Below, one piece after another: positions 28,046 through 39,242 of a stretch of 64,000 bases of DNA; the first letter of the stretch is position 1; the number at the start of each line of letters is the position of its first letter. Below the pieces are notes generated by a model, which was not told where the DNA came from, made no database searches, and saw only the letters and a list, made by a program, of their open reading frames with translations. Origin of the DNA: Betaproteobacteria bacterium MOLA814 (GTDB taxonomy: Bacteria; Pseudomonadota; Gammaproteobacteria; Burkholderiales; Burkholderiaceae_C); assembly GCA_000496475.1 (NCBI GenBank), contig AYMW01000001.1, forward strand, positions 308,623 to 372,622. Reading direction: 5' to 3'. The position numbers and the translations under genes were made by a program.

Positions 28046-28066
28046 ACACAAGCGCAAGACGTTTAA

Positions 28067-29214
<1,148 letters not shown>

Positions 29215-29354
29215 TTGTTGTGGCTTGGTATTGCCTGTGCAGCACAACACAGCGTCATTGACAACAGATGTCGCCGACAAACTCGACTGCCGCTTACAAG
29301 ATTCAATAAGTTGCTGGGTCTTAGCGCGTCTAAATACGGCCATCACAACATAAA

Positions 29355-29383
29355 AAAGCCCCAACCACAACGGAAGAGGCTTT
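29355..29383 (-). terminator. Terminator after aceA
   Basis: AAAGCCCC (29355-29362) pairs with GAGGCTTT (29376-29383, one wobble). On the minus strand it is followed by TTTT. It lies 56 bp after the aceA stop. Confidence 0.6.
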
Positions 29384-29438
29384 CCTCGAGAGTCCGCCAA
29401 GCCCCTACTTTATGGGCTCAACAGGCATGACTCACAAC

Positions 29439-30755
29439 TCAATGAAACTGCTCCTCTTCAGTAGAGCCCGTTAAGGCCCTCACAGACGATGCGCCACCTT
29501 GAATAACAGTTGTCACTTCATCAAAGTAGCCTGCGCCAACTTCTTGCTGGTGGGACACGAACGTGTAGCCATCTTCACGTGCAGCGAACTCTGGCTCTTG
29601 CACCATCTCTGTGTAGTGCTTCATGCCCTCTCCACCCGCGTAGGCTTTGGCGAACTTGAAGGTGTTGAACCAGTTGATGTGAATACCAGCCAAGGTGATG
29701 AACTGGTATTTGTAACCCAACGCGGCCAAGTCTTCTTGGAAGGTGGCAATTTGGCTGTCGTTGAGGTTTTTCTTCCAATTGAACGATGGCGAGCAGTTGT
29801 AGCTCAGCAATTTACCAGGGCATGCAGCGTGCACGGCTTGCGCAAATTCACGTGCGAAGCCAATATCTGGCACACCGGTTTCACACCACACCAAGTCGGC
29901 GTGCGGGGCATAAGCTACGCCGCGGCTAATGGCTTGTTCCATGCCGTTTCTGACCCGATAAAAACCCTCTGGCGTGCGCTCGCCCGTTAAGAATGGCTTG
30001 TCGTTGTCGTCATGGTCAGATGTAATGAGGTTGGCGGCTTCTGCATCGGTACGTGCCAATACGATGGTTGACACACCCATCACATCCGCGGCAAAGCGGG
30101 CCGCATTGAGCTTTTCAATGGCTTCTTTTGTCGGCACCAACACCTTGCCACCCATGTGGCCACATTTTTTAACCGCAGCCAATTGGTCTTCAAAGTGCAC
30201 GCCTGCTGCGCCGGCACTGATCATGTTCTTCATCAGCTCAAACGCATTGAGAACGCCACCAAAACCGGCTTCCGCATCGGCCACTATCGGCAAGAAGTAG
30301 TCGATAAATTCGCCATCACCTGGGTTGATACCACGTGCCCACTGAATTTCATCAGCGCGTTTAAACGTGTTGTTGATACGGCGCACCATGGCGGGCACTG
30401 AGTCGTAGGCGTACAACGACTGGTCAGGGTACATGGTCTCAGACGTATTGCCATCAGCGGCAACTTGCCAGCCGGACAGGTACACCGCTTCTAAGCCGGC
30501 TTTGGCTTGTTGCATGGCTTGGCCTGCAGAGATGGCACCAAAAGCGTTGACATAGCCTTTCTTGGCACCGCCGTTGACTTTGTCCCACAGTTTTTCTGCA
30601 CCACGTTTGGCGAGTGTGTACTCAGGCTGCAAGCTGCCGCGCAAACGCACCACATCCTCTGCGGTGTAGTTGCGCTTGACGCCTGTCCAACGTGGGTTGT
30701 CCGCCCAGTCTTGTTTGAGAGCGGCTACTTGTTGTTCGCGGGTTAATTGGACCAT
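29439..30755 (-). CDS. aceA: Isocitrate lyase
   Basis: 438 residues. It splits isocitrate into succinate and glyoxylate, the first step of the glyoxylate shunt. The catalytic loop KKCGHMGGK is at 196-204 (Cys198). [14 protein letters not shown] and the C-terminal region are normal for the proteobacterial enzyme. No malate synthase or aceK is nearby. Two strong palindromes lie upstream. A broken second copy lies at 17290-17500. Together with acs it would support growth on acetate or fatty acids. Confidence 0.97.
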   Translation of the reverse strand: MVQLTREQQVAALKQDWADNPRWTGVKRNYTAEDVVRLRGSLQPEYTLAKRGAEKLWDKVNGGAKKGYVNAFGAISAGQAMQQAKAGLEAVYLSGWQVAADGNTSETMYPDQSLYAYDSVPAMVRRINNTFKRADEIQWARGINPGDGEFIDYFLPIVADAEAGFGGVLNAFELMKNMISAGAAGVHFEDQLAAVKKCGHMGGKVLVPTKEAIEKLNAARFAADVMGVSTIVLARTDAEAANLITSDHDDNDKPFLTGERTPEGFYRVRNGMEQAISRGVAYAPHADLVWCETGVPDIGFAREFAQAVHAACPGKLLSYNCSPSFNWKKNLNDSQIATFQEDLAALGYKYQFITLAGIHINWFNTFKFAKAYAGGEGMKHYTEMVQEPEFAAREDGYTFVSHQQEVGAGYFDEVTTVIQGGASSVRALTGSTEEEQFH

Positions 30756-30838
30756 GGTGAATTTCCTTAAAGGTGAAACATAACTGAACTCTTTGCGAGC
30801 ATTGTGTGCACTGTTTGCATGCTGGCCATAGGGTTCAC

Positions 30839-30887
30839 TATAAGTCTTATATAAGACTTATATTTGTCTTGTGTCTTATATAAGACA
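30839..30887. promoter_or_regulatory. Two palindromic operators upstream of aceA
   Basis: 30839-30862 is a 24-bp perfect palindrome with core TAAGTCTTATATAAGACTTA. 30872-30887 is a second, 16-bp palindrome, TGTCTTATATAAGACA. A further TTGTCTT half-site lies between them (30864-30870). The shared core is GTCTTATATAAGAC, centres 29 bp apart (about three helical turns), 85-120 bp before the aceA start. This is strong evidence for a dimeric regulator; its identity is not known. Confidence 0.75.
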
Positions 30888-31044
30888 ATATATTTAAACC
30901 AATAAAAACAATGCTATCTACACAGTATTTCGCATTGCAAAACCATCTTTCTCACCATGAGAAATTTTGATGCAGCGCAGCATCAAGACATTCCATATGG
31001 TGGGTGAATAATTTCACGCATGAAATGCCCTAAGCTAACCACCA

Positions 31045-31944
31045 ATGAAACCTTGGCTCGCATTCACTTGTTTAGCAACCAGCATGGCGCTGGTGGGCTC
31101 TTACGTGGCGCTGTCCAAACCATTGGTAGCCGTATTCCCGGTGTTTTTACTCGCCTGGTTGCGCTTTGGCATTGCAACTGTTGCCATGGCTGCTTGGCTC
31201 AAAAAGCCTGCAGACGAACAACCGCTGCGACCAAGCACTAAGAAACTGCTGTTTCTAGAGTCGTTTCTAGGCAACTTCATGTTCTCTATATGCATGCTGT
31301 ACGGCGTGAGCATGACCAGCGCCAGTTCGGCTGGCGTGATTCTGTCGGCTATTCCTGCCATGGTGGCATTGCAAAGTGCGGTGTTTTTAAAAGAGCGCCT
31401 GCATGCCAGGTCGTTGTTGGCCATAGGCTGCGCCATAGTGGGTATTGGTTTGTACGCCAGCATCAGCCACAGCGACACATCTGCAACACACCCTCAGGCT
31501 TGGCTGGGCAACCTGCTGGTATGCGCTGCTGTGTGCTGCGAGGCAGCCTACGCGGTGATTGGCAAGCACTTAACCAGCCACTTAAACCCCAAGCGCATTG
31601 CATCACTCATCAACTTGTGGGGCTTGGCATTGACAACACCCATGGGTGTGTATTGGTTGCTGCTGTTTGACTTTTCAGTGGTGTCGGTCTCAAGCTGGGG
31701 CCTGCTGGTGTTTTATGCCATTGCAGCCAGCATGCTCACAGTCTGGCTGTGGATGACGGGTCTAAAAGGTGTACAGGCCCATCAAGCTGGCGTTTTTACC
31801 GTCATGCTGCCCATCAGTGCTGCCACGATTGGCGTGGCGTTTTTTGGCGAAGTCATGACAGGGCTGCAAGTCTTGGCCTTTGCCATTGCGCTGGCGGGCG
31901 TGGTGCTGGCCACAACGGGTCAACACAAGCCTGCTCGGCACTGA
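31045..31944 (+). CDS. EamA/DMT-family transporter
   Basis: 299 residues with ten predicted membrane helices in two EamA repeats (about 5-130 and 150-290). AWLRFGIATVAMAAW, MTSASSAGVILSAIPAMVAL and the second-repeat counterpart are typical. Such proteins export amino acids or other metabolites. The stop codon abuts the stop of the convergent LysR gene with no gap. Substrate unknown. Confidence 0.88.
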   Translation: MKPWLAFTCLATSMALVGSYVALSKPLVAVFPVFLLAWLRFGIATVAMAAWLKKPADEQPLRPSTKKLLFLESFLGNFMFSICMLYGVSMTSASSAGVILSAIPAMVALQSAVFLKERLHARSLLAIGCAIVGIGLYASISHSDTSATHPQAWLGNLLVCAAVCCEAAYAVIGKHLTSHLNPKRIASLINLWGLALTTPMGVYWLLLFDFSVVSVSSWGLLVFYAIAASMLTVWLWMTGLKGVQAHQAGVFTVMLPISAATIGVAFFGEVMTGLQVLAFAIALAGVVLATTGQHKPARH

Positions 31945-32883
31945 CTAGGCTTGGGCGTTAAGACCAGGGTCTTGCAACCTATTGCCGCCAGATGTTATAG
32001 CCATTTGTAGCAACCACCGCGTAAAGCTGTGAACGGCCGGCGATGGCGCAATGTGCTCGGGCTGAACCACGTAATAGCCCAGTGTGCCAGGCGAATACGA
32101 CTCACTAGGGTAACGAACCAGACGCCCACACTGAATGTCGTCGTGCACCAGCACGCCTCGCCCAAGTGCAACGCCTTGGCCGTCGATGGCGGCTTGAACA
32201 ACGGCAGCTGAATTGTTGATTTTCAACCCACGCTGTGCATGGCTTACATCAATGTTGTGATGCGCCAGCCACATGTGCCAGCTGGGAAACTCCGCTCTAT
32301 GCGCCATGGTGCAGTCATGCAGCAATGGCAGATTCAGAATGTCATTGATTTGCAAACATGCATGGGGCAACAACTTGGGTGAGCAAACAGGAAAAATATC
32401 CTCCTGCATCAACTTGGTTGCGATCAACTGAGGCCATTTGCCAGGCCCATACCGAACACCCACATCAATACCGTCAGCGTGGTAGTCCCGCGTGCGCGAA
32501 GTGGTATCTAGACGCACATCAATGTCGGGACATTGACGCGCAAAGTCGTCGATTCTGGCCAACAACCACTTGGCTGCAAAGGCAGGGCTCACGCTCACGG
32601 TTATTTTCTTGTGCGTATTGGTTTGCGACAACTGGGTCACCGCGTGTTGTATGTGTCTAAAGCCCAGTTGTAGCTCTGGCAATACCGCCAGGGCCTCAGG
32701 GGTGGGTGTCAAACGTGAACTGCCGCTCTTGGTCCGGATAAACAACGGTTTCTGCAACCAGCCCTCTAGCGTACGGACTTGCTGACCCACTGCTGCAGGC
32801 GTCACGTTTAACTCCTGCGCAGCCCCAGAAAAGCTGCCAAGCCTAGCGGCAGCCTCGAAATATTTAAGTGCATTTAAAAACAT
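31945..32883 (-). CDS. LysR-family regulator (GcvA-like)
   Basis: 312 residues from ATG 32883 (a TTG at 32901 is the alternative). N-terminal helix-turn-helix (NALKYFEAAARLGSFSGAAQ) and a periplasmic-binding-like effector domain similar to GcvA-type regulators (VSVSPAFAAKWLLARIDDF). It is divergent from the cupin and GST genes, which it may control, and convergent with the EamA gene. Confidence 0.9.
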   Translation of the reverse strand: MFLNALKYFEAAARLGSFSGAAQELNVTPAAVGQQVRTLEGWLQKPLFIRTKSGSSRLTPTPEALAVLPELQLGFRHIQHAVTQLSQTNTHKKITVSVSPAFAAKWLLARIDDFARQCPDIDVRLDTTSRTRDYHADGIDVGVRYGPGKWPQLIATKLMQEDIFPVCSPKLLPHACLQINDILNLPLLHDCTMAHRAEFPSWHMWLAHHNIDVSHAQRGLKINNSAAVVQAAIDGQGVALGRGVLVHDDIQCGRLVRYPSESYSPGTLGYYVVQPEHIAPSPAVHSFTRWLLQMAITSGGNRLQDPGLNAQA

Positions 32884-33008
32884 ATAGAGCTGTACAACCA
32901 AGAAAGAAAATCTATCTTACTTACGTAGAAATTATGCCTCGCATATCTAGGTTTTAAACCATAAAATATAAGCTCATTTAGTTAATTTACTTAGGTAAGG
33001 ATCTCAGC

Positions 33009-33695
33009 ATGAACACCGCCGCGCAAGCCTACATTGAGTTCAACAGCGACTTTGACACAACAGTCACCATCAAGCAAGGTGATATTGACTTCACCCCTAC
33101 GCCTATGACAGGTGTCACGCGCATGATGTTTGAGCGCGTTGGTGATGAGGTTGCCAAGCGTGCAACCTCTTGCGTTAGGTACGAGCCTGACAGCTATTTC
33201 GACTGGCACCAGCATGCCCGCGGTGAAGAATACCTGGTGCTTGATGGCACGTTCTCTGATCAAAAGGGCCACTTTTCCAAAGGCTGGTATGTCCGCAACC
33301 CACCCGCATCTCGCCACAAGCCATTCAGCGTAGGCGGCACAGAGATTTTTGTCAAACTGGCGCAACTGCCCTTTGATGAAACTGCGTTCGTTGAGATGGA
33401 CACCAACGCGGCGACCTGGTCAGAAATTGACAGCAAGGAAAGCATGCTTGAGCTGTATAACTCGCCCTATGAGCAGACCTCACTGCACCGTTATGGCGCA
33501 GGCTTTAGGGCTGAAGACCTGCGCTTTACAGATGTCTTTGAGGTGTTTGTAGTTGATGGTGCCATCACAGTCAACGGCGTTGACTACCCAGACCACTCAT
33601 GGATTCGCATTGCTGCAGGCGAAGCTATCAACCTCCACTCAAGCCAAGGCGCAACGGTTTACCGAAAAATCGGTAAGGGCTTTGTGCACTTTTAA
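33009..33695 (+). CDS. ChrR-like cupin protein
   Basis: 228 residues with two cupin halves. The first has the metal-type motif WHQHARGEEYLVLDG (residues 67-81) and a matching His in ASRHKPF. The second (about 140-228) lacks most of these ligands. It resembles the cupin domains of ChrR anti-sigma proteins, but no zinc-binding ASD part or sigma factor is present. Possible roles are sensing or detoxifying an oxidised substrate together with the GST downstream. Confidence 0.8.
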   Translation: MNTAAQAYIEFNSDFDTTVTIKQGDIDFTPTPMTGVTRMMFERVGDEVAKRATSCVRYEPDSYFDWHQHARGEEYLVLDGTFSDQKGHFSKGWYVRNPPASRHKPFSVGGTEIFVKLAQLPFDETAFVEMDTNAATWSEIDSKESMLELYNSPYEQTSLHRYGAGFRAEDLRFTDVFEVFVVDGAITVNGVDYPDHSWIRIAAGEAINLHSSQGATVYRKIGKGFVHF

Positions 33696-33779
33696 TTCAC
33701 CCACCTGCGCAGGTCATTTCAGACCTGCAGCGGCACACAACCCTGCGCTCACATGTGAGCCTTTTTACAAGGAAAAATA

Positions 33780-34409
33780 ATGTCCAAGATTACCGTTTAT
33801 GAAACAACAAGATTCCCAAACCCAGCAAGAGTACGTGCCGCACTCGCGGAGAAAAATGCCACCGACCAAGTTGATTTTATTGAAATCGACGTGATGGCTG
33901 CTCAGCATCGTACGCCAGAGTTTTATGCCATAAACCCAATGGGAACCGTGCCTGTGTTGCGCACTGCTGACGGGCAGTTTATATCTGAGTCAACCGCTAT
34001 AACCGAATATATTGACCACCAATTTGAAGGTACGCCTCTGACCGGCAGAACCGCTGAAGAGCGCGCTGAAATTCATATGATGCAGCGCCGAGCTGAGAAC
34101 TTGGTGTTGGATGCTGCAACCAGCTACTTCCACCATGCAACGCCAGGCTTGGGCCCGACATTAGAAATCAACCCATGTGAGCAATGGGGTACGATCCAAA
34201 AAGCCAATGCTCAACGCGGACTTGAATACTTTGATCAACACCTGCAAAGCCGCGATTTTGTGGCTGCCAGCCAGTTTTCAATGGCAGACATTACGCTGTT
34301 TTACGGCCTAGGCTTTGCGGACTTTGCCAAGCTTGAGATTCCCGATTCGCTTGTATCGCTGCGTGCATGGCGCGACACCATGAGCAAACGCCCAAGTTTG
34401 GGCGGTTAA
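33780..34409 (+). CDS. Glutathione S-transferase
   Basis: 209 residues. Thioredoxin-like N-domain (1-80) with YETTRFPNPARVRAAL, cis-Pro in GTVPVL and ESTAITEYID, followed by an all-helical C-domain with the N-capping motif SMADITLFYGL. It conjugates or reduces electrophiles with glutathione. It lies 84 bp after the cupin gene in the same direction and is closed by a strong terminator. Confidence 0.92.
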   Translation: MSKITVYETTRFPNPARVRAALAEKNATDQVDFIEIDVMAAQHRTPEFYAINPMGTVPVLRTADGQFISESTAITEYIDHQFEGTPLTGRTAEERAEIHMMQRRAENLVLDAATSYFHHATPGLGPTLEINPCEQWGTIQKANAQRGLEYFDQHLQSRDFVAASQFSMADITLFYGLGFADFAKLEIPDSLVSLRAWRDTMSKRPSLGG

Positions 34410-34446
34410 TTGCGGCGAGCGGCTGAAATCACGGGTTTCCATGCGT

Positions 34447-34475
34447 AAAAAAGCGGGCCACTTGCCCGCTTTTTT
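34447..34475. terminator. Bidirectional terminator between GST and LysR genes
   Basis: AAAAAAGCGGGC (34447-34458) pairs perfectly with GCCCGCTTTTTT (34464-34475) around 5 bases, with a T-run in both directions. It serves the convergent GST and LysR genes. Confidence 0.92.
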
Positions 34476-34544
34476 GCGCCCTAACGCGTGGTGCTGTTTG
34501 TGCAGCACCAAGCACCAGATGACGTGCCGACTGTATGAGGCGCG

Positions 34545-35468
34545 CTAAGTCGCATGTGGCGTCACCCATAGGCTGTCCAACACAGCCAATGCGCAGGCGA
34601 TAGATGGCTCCATTTGTCTGGACTTCAAACAAATAAAGCTGAGTCTGCAGTCCACGCTGACGCGTTCATTGATGACCAAACCATGGCGGTATTTTTCTTG
34701 CAAGGCAACAGAGTCTCTACACAGGCTCAAACCAACGCCCGATCTGACCATGGCCAGCATGGAGCTTTCTTGGTCCACACGTGCTACAAAACGCGGCATC
34801 ACTGAACGCCCTCCAAATACCTGTTGCAGCAGCCTGTGATGCACCGACGCCTCAGCTGTTCCCAGCCATGGCAACTTGGCAAGTGCATTCCAATCTTTGT
34901 CCACCACTTGCGCCTCCCAACCCGGAGGAGCCACCACGCGGTAGACAAAATCAGCCAAGGGTTTGTGGTGAAGCACGGACTCAATTGCATCGTCTTGATC
35001 TTGACCCACATAGCCTAAGAAAAAACCTGCATCAACCTCATTGCGCATCACCCAATCGCGCACATTGCCGCTCATGCCGTGACGCAGCTCTTTTGCCAAC
35101 AACGGCGCAGCCTGCACCAAAGCACGCAAAAAAGCACCCAAGCGAATGAATTCAGGGTCTATGACCGTACCTATACACAAGCCACCGCGCAACTGATGGT
35201 GCAGCTGCTGCGCTGTGCGCTCGAGTTCTAGCAAACTCAACATCACGGCTTTGGCACGCGCCAACAGCGCCAAACCGTCATCGGTTAAGTCCAGTCCTCT
35301 CGCCGTTCGGCGAAAGAGCACCAAATCGAAGTGCTCGCTGAGCTGCTTCAACCGCAAGCTCACAGCTGGCTGGGTGATACACAACGCGTCAGCGGCGCGC
35401 GTCACGTTGCCAAATTCGGCTACCGCGACAAAACTTTGCAGCACTTTCAGGTCTATTGGCAGGTTCAC
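34545..35468 (-). CDS. LysR-family regulator, divergent from mmsA
   Basis: 307 residues. Helix-turn-helix at 12-70 (VLQSFVAVAEFGNVTRAADA and QPAVSLRLKQLSEHF), then a substrate-binding-like effector domain. It shares a 123-bp intergenic region with mmsA and is the likely regulator of mmsA and the GMC oxidoreductase behind it. Confidence 0.9.
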   Translation of the reverse strand: MNLPIDLKVLQSFVAVAEFGNVTRAADALCITQPAVSLRLKQLSEHFDLVLFRRTARGLDLTDDGLALLARAKAVMLSLLELERTAQQLHHQLRGGLCIGTVIDPEFIRLGAFLRALVQAAPLLAKELRHGMSGNVRDWVMRNEVDAGFFLGYVGQDQDDAIESVLHHKPLADFVYRVVAPPGWEAQVVDKDWNALAKLPWLGTAEASVHHRLLQQVFGGRSVMPRFVARVDQESSMLAMVRSGVGLSLCRDSVALQEKYRHGLVINERVSVDCRLSFICLKSRQMEPSIACALAVLDSLWVTPHAT

Positions 35469-35591
35469 ATTATTACCTCAGCTTATATCATCTAGCGCAT
35501 TATTCATTGGATTGCTCCGCTGGGGGTGCATAGAATCCAAGCCACATAGCTACATATTACTGACTTCACTGCACACACCAGGAAACACATC

Positions 35592-37091
35592 ATGAGTCTT
35601 ACACATATTGGTCATCACATACATGGCAACTCCGTCGAGGGCAACAGCGGGCGATTGCAAGATGTCTTCAACCCTGCCACTGGCACCGTCAGCGCTCAAG
35701 TGGCCCTGGCCGGTGTGGATGAAGTGAGCCTCGCCGTTCAATCAGCACAAGCCGCTTTTCCCGGTTGGAGTGCCATGCCACCCATTCGCCGAGCCAGGCT
35801 TATGAACCGCTTTTTAGCGCTGCTCAACGACAACAAAGACGCCTTGGCCCGAGCCATTACTTTGGAACACGGCAAGGTGTTTACCGATGCCCAAGGCGAG
35901 GTTGAGCGCGGCATTGACATTGTGGAATTTGCCTGCGGTATGCCCCAACTGCTCAAAGGTGATTACACCGAACAAGTTTCAACCGGTATTGACAACTGGA
36001 CCTTGCGCCAACCCTTGGGCGTGGTGGCCGGTGTGACGCCATTTAACTTCCCCGTGATGGTACCCATGTGGATGTTTCCTGTGGCAATTGCTGCAGGCAA
36101 CACCTTCGTACTCAAGCCATCACCCACCGACCCCACACCGTCACTGATGATGGCCGACTTGATGAAACAAGCGGGTTTTCCAGACGGTGTATTCAACGTG
36201 GTGCAAGGCGACAAAGTGGCAGTGGATGCCCTGCTAGAGCACCCTGATGTGCAAGCCATCTCTTTTGTAGGCTCCACGCCCATTGCAAACTACATCTATG
36301 AAGTGGGCGCCCGCCACGGCAAACGCGTACAAGCTTTGGGCGGTGCGAAAAACCACATGCTGGTCATGCCTGACGCCGACCTCAACAAGGCAGCAGACGC
36401 CCTAATGGGCGCCGCTTACGGCTCAGCTGGTGAGCGTTGTATGGCTATTTCTGTCGCCACTTTGGTAGGTGATGTGGGTGACCGCTTAATCCCTATGCTG
36501 GTTGAGCGCCTTCAAACGCTGAAGGTCAAAAACGGCCTAGAACCAGATGCCGAAATGGGCCCCATTGTCAGCGCTGCAGCACACCAACGCATCACAAACT
36601 ACATCGCCTCAGGCGTTGAAGAAGGTGCGTCCCTGTTGGTAGACGGGCGCGACCTAACCGTACCTGGTTTTGAATCTGGATTTTTCATGGGTGGCACGCT
36701 GTTTGACCATGTGCGTGCAGATATGACAATTTACCTAGAGGAGATTTTTGGTCCCGTGTTGGCCTGTGTCCGTGTAAAAGATTTCAACGAAGGATTGGAG
36801 CTTATAAACGCGCACGAGTTTGGCAACGGTGTGAGCCTCTTTACACAAGACGGCAATACCGCACGCGAGTTTTCTCGACGCGTTCAAGTTGGCATGGTGG
36901 GCGTGAATGTGCCAATTCCAGTCCCAATGGCATGGCACGGTTTTGGTGGTTGGAAGCGAAGCCTGTTTGGCGACATGCACGCTTATGGCGAAGAAGGCGT
37001 GCGTTTTTACACCAAACAAAAATCTGTCATGCAGCGCTGGCCTGAGAGCATCGCCAAAGGCGCCGAGTTCACCATGCCTGTTGCCAAATAA
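35592..37091 (+). CDS. mmsA: Methylmalonate-semialdehyde dehydrogenase (CoA-acylating)
   Basis: 499 residues. It converts methylmalonate or malonate semialdehyde, CoA and NAD to propionyl-CoA or acetyl-CoA, in valine, beta-alanine or inositol catabolism. An aldehyde dehydrogenase fold with [17 protein letters not shown], the nucleotide site FVGSTP and the catalytic Cys283 in [11 protein letters not shown]; lack of the usual catalytic Glu at the acylating site is typical. It is followed 10 bp later by the GMC gene. Confidence 0.94.
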   Translation: MSLTHIGHHIHGNSVEGNSGRLQDVFNPATGTVSAQVALAGVDEVSLAVQSAQAAFPGWSAMPPIRRARLMNRFLALLNDNKDALARAITLEHGKVFTDAQGEVERGIDIVEFACGMPQLLKGDYTEQVSTGIDNWTLRQPLGVVAGVTPFNFPVMVPMWMFPVAIAAGNTFVLKPSPTDPTPSLMMADLMKQAGFPDGVFNVVQGDKVAVDALLEHPDVQAISFVGSTPIANYIYEVGARHGKRVQALGGAKNHMLVMPDADLNKAADALMGAAYGSAGERCMAISVATLVGDVGDRLIPMLVERLQTLKVKNGLEPDAEMGPIVSAAAHQRITNYIASGVEEGASLLVDGRDLTVPGFESGFFMGGTLFDHVRADMTIYLEEIFGPVLACVRVKDFNEGLELINAHEFGNGVSLFTQDGNTAREFSRRVQVGMVGVNVPIPVPMAWHGFGGWKRSLFGDMHAYGEEGVRFYTKQKSVMQRWPESIAKGAEFTMPVAK

Positions 37092-37101
37092 GCCCCGCAT
37101 C

Positions 37102-38760
37102 ATGAACAGCCTACAGTTTGACTACATCGTTGTTGGCGCGGGCACTGCCGGGTGCTTGCTGGCCAACCGCCTAAGTGCGGACCCGGCTAAACGCGTGCTG
37201 CTGCTAGAGGCTGGCAAACAAGACAACTACCCGTGGATTCATATCCCGGTGGGCTACTTGTATTGCATTGGCAATCCCCGCACCGACTGGTTGTATAAAA
37301 CCCTGCCTGAACCGGGCTTAAACGGACGAAGCCTGGCCTACCCACGCGGTAAAACCCTGGGCGGCTGCTCGAGCATCAACGGCATGATTTACATGCGCGG
37401 ACAAGCCCGCGACTACAACGCATGGGCAACAGCCACGGGTGAGCCGCAGTGGGATTGGGCGCACTCGCTGCCAGACTTCATGGCGCATGAAGACCACTAC
37501 CGCATGGACCAACACGGCACCGCAACACCCGCATTTGGCAAGCTACATGGCCATGGTGGCGAGTGGCGAGTTGAAAAGCAACGCTTGCGTTGGGACATAT
37601 TGGAAGCCTTTGCCGAAGCGGCTGTGCAAGCTGGCATAGAGCGGACAGAGGACTTCAACAGTGGCGACAACGCAGGCGTTGGTTACTTCGAAGTGAATCA
37701 AAAATCCGGCTGGCGATGGAATACATCCAAAGCTTTTCTCAGACCTGTTCGCTCGCGCAAAAACTTGGTTATTTGGACAGAGGCACATGTCGAGAAATTG
37801 CTGTTCACCACGCAGGATGGAAAACCTCGGTGCACCGGTGCGCAGGTAATGCGGGGTGGACAATCGTTGTCGGTGCAAGCCCACAACGAAGTCATACTCA
37901 GCGCTGGCGCAATTGGCTCGCCGCAACTGCTACAACTATCAGGCATTGGCGACGCTACACACCTCACCAACTTGGGTATTGCAGTGGTAAAAGACCTGCC
38001 CGGCGTGGGACAAAACTTGCAAGATCATTTGCAAATTCGTGCCGTCTTCAAAGTTGAAGGCGCTTCCACACTCAACACATTGGCCAACAGTTGGTGGGGT
38101 AAAGCCAAAATTGGTTTGGAGTATCTCCTCAAGCGTTCGGGCCCCATGAGCATGTCGCCCAGCCAGCTTGGTGCATTTACAAAATCGGATCCTTCTCAGC
38201 CTTACGCCAATCTGGAATACCACGTGCAGCCGCTCAGCTTGGACGCCTTTGGCGAAGACTTGCACGCGTTTCCAGCATTCACCGCCAGCGTGTGCAACCT
38301 CAACCCCAGCAGCCGTGGCAGCGTGACCATCACCAGCAACAAGTCCACCGATGCGCCTGCCGTTGCGCCCAACTACCTCAGCACCGAGGAAGACAGGCTG
38401 ATTGCGGCGCAAAGTCTGCGCCAAGTTAGAGCGATCGCGAGCCAACCAGCCTTGGCAGGTTACACCCCACAAGAGTGGAAACCTGGTGTGGTCTACCAGT
38501 CAGATGAGGCGTTGGCCCGTTTGGCTGGTGACATTGCCAACACTATTTTTCACCCTGTTGGCACCACCAAAATGGGGCGTAATAACGATCTAAGCGCTGT
38601 TGTGGACCCTTTCTTGCGGGTGCACGGCGTGCTTGGCTTGCGCGTCGTCGACGCCAGCGTTATGCCCACCATCACCAGCGGCAACACCAATTCACCCACG
38701 CTGATGATCGCCGAAAAAGCAGCGCGTTGGATTCAACAGAAGCATCAACCTAAAGCGTGA
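37102..38760 (+). CDS. GMC-family FAD oxidoreductase (choline/alcohol dehydrogenase type)
   Basis: 552 residues from ATG 37102; longer in-frame starts lie inside mmsA. It has the FAD motif VVGAGTAGCLLANRLS (8-23), GMC signature 1 around GKTLGGCSSINGMIYMRG, signature 2 GAIGSPQLLQLSGIG, and the C-terminal catalytic region HPVGTTKMG plus NTNSPTLMIAEKAA. It oxidises an alcohol to an aldehyde. Paired with mmsA it could supply a semialdehyde, for example from 3-hydroxypropionate or a related alcohol; that is inference. Confidence 0.9.
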   Translation: MNSLQFDYIVVGAGTAGCLLANRLSADPAKRVLLLEAGKQDNYPWIHIPVGYLYCIGNPRTDWLYKTLPEPGLNGRSLAYPRGKTLGGCSSINGMIYMRGQARDYNAWATATGEPQWDWAHSLPDFMAHEDHYRMDQHGTATPAFGKLHGHGGEWRVEKQRLRWDILEAFAEAAVQAGIERTEDFNSGDNAGVGYFEVNQKSGWRWNTSKAFLRPVRSRKNLVIWTEAHVEKLLFTTQDGKPRCTGAQVMRGGQSLSVQAHNEVILSAGAIGSPQLLQLSGIGDATHLTNLGIAVVKDLPGVGQNLQDHLQIRAVFKVEGASTLNTLANSWWGKAKIGLEYLLKRSGPMSMSPSQLGAFTKSDPSQPYANLEYHVQPLSLDAFGEDLHAFPAFTASVCNLNPSSRGSVTITSNKSTDAPAVAPNYLSTEEDRLIAAQSLRQVRAIASQPALAGYTPQEWKPGVVYQSDEALARLAGDIANTIFHPVGTTKMGRNNDLSAVVDPFLRVHGVLGLRVVDASVMPTITSGNTNSPTLMIAEKAARWIQQKHQPKA

Positions 38761-39242
38761 GCCAGCGCAAAGACTTGTCGTTGGTGAGGCACTCGTTGCT
38801 ATAGAAATCGACATGTGAGTTGTTTATCAATCCGTATGGAAAATGGAAACCTATGTGCAAAGAAAAATAAAGACTGGAGACCGCACTGACATGCGCGTAT
38901 TCTCGTTGTAGGTGAAATTGTTGGATGTTGTGGGACCACTGCTGCTGTTTCCTGACTCAATGCTCACCATCATCGTGGCACTGCCCCTGATTTCGGTCTT
39001 GCTCGTGCTGAGCTTGTCCCTGCTGCGGTGGCTGAAGGCTGATGTTTCTCACTGTAAAGACAACCAGCATTTGATTGCCACGCAACCACCTAAGCGATAA
39101 ACACCATAAGGCTGAGACATACCCTGCAAGTCTGGCACTGAACGCCCTTGCAAGATAACAGCGCATTTGGCCAACTGGCACAAGTGCACCACCGCTAGAC
39201 GTTACAGTCTTGTGTACATCAACGTTTCAACATTTACATGCC
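38761..39242. other. 480-bp gap between GMC and CoA-transferase genes
   Basis: The only candidate is a 62-codon frame (GTG 38912 to 39100) with one hydrophobic helix and a Lys/Arg-rich tail. It has no convincing ribosome site and no recognised family, so I leave it uncalled. No clear hairpin was seen. Confidence 0.35.

Noticed and set aside
29215..29430. Short frames on both strands between the mutarotase gene and aceA
   Set aside because: They cross the aceA terminator and have no similarity or ribosome site.
38912..39100. 62-codon frame with one hydrophobic segment
   Set aside because: GTG start without a ribosome site and no recognised homologue; insufficient support.
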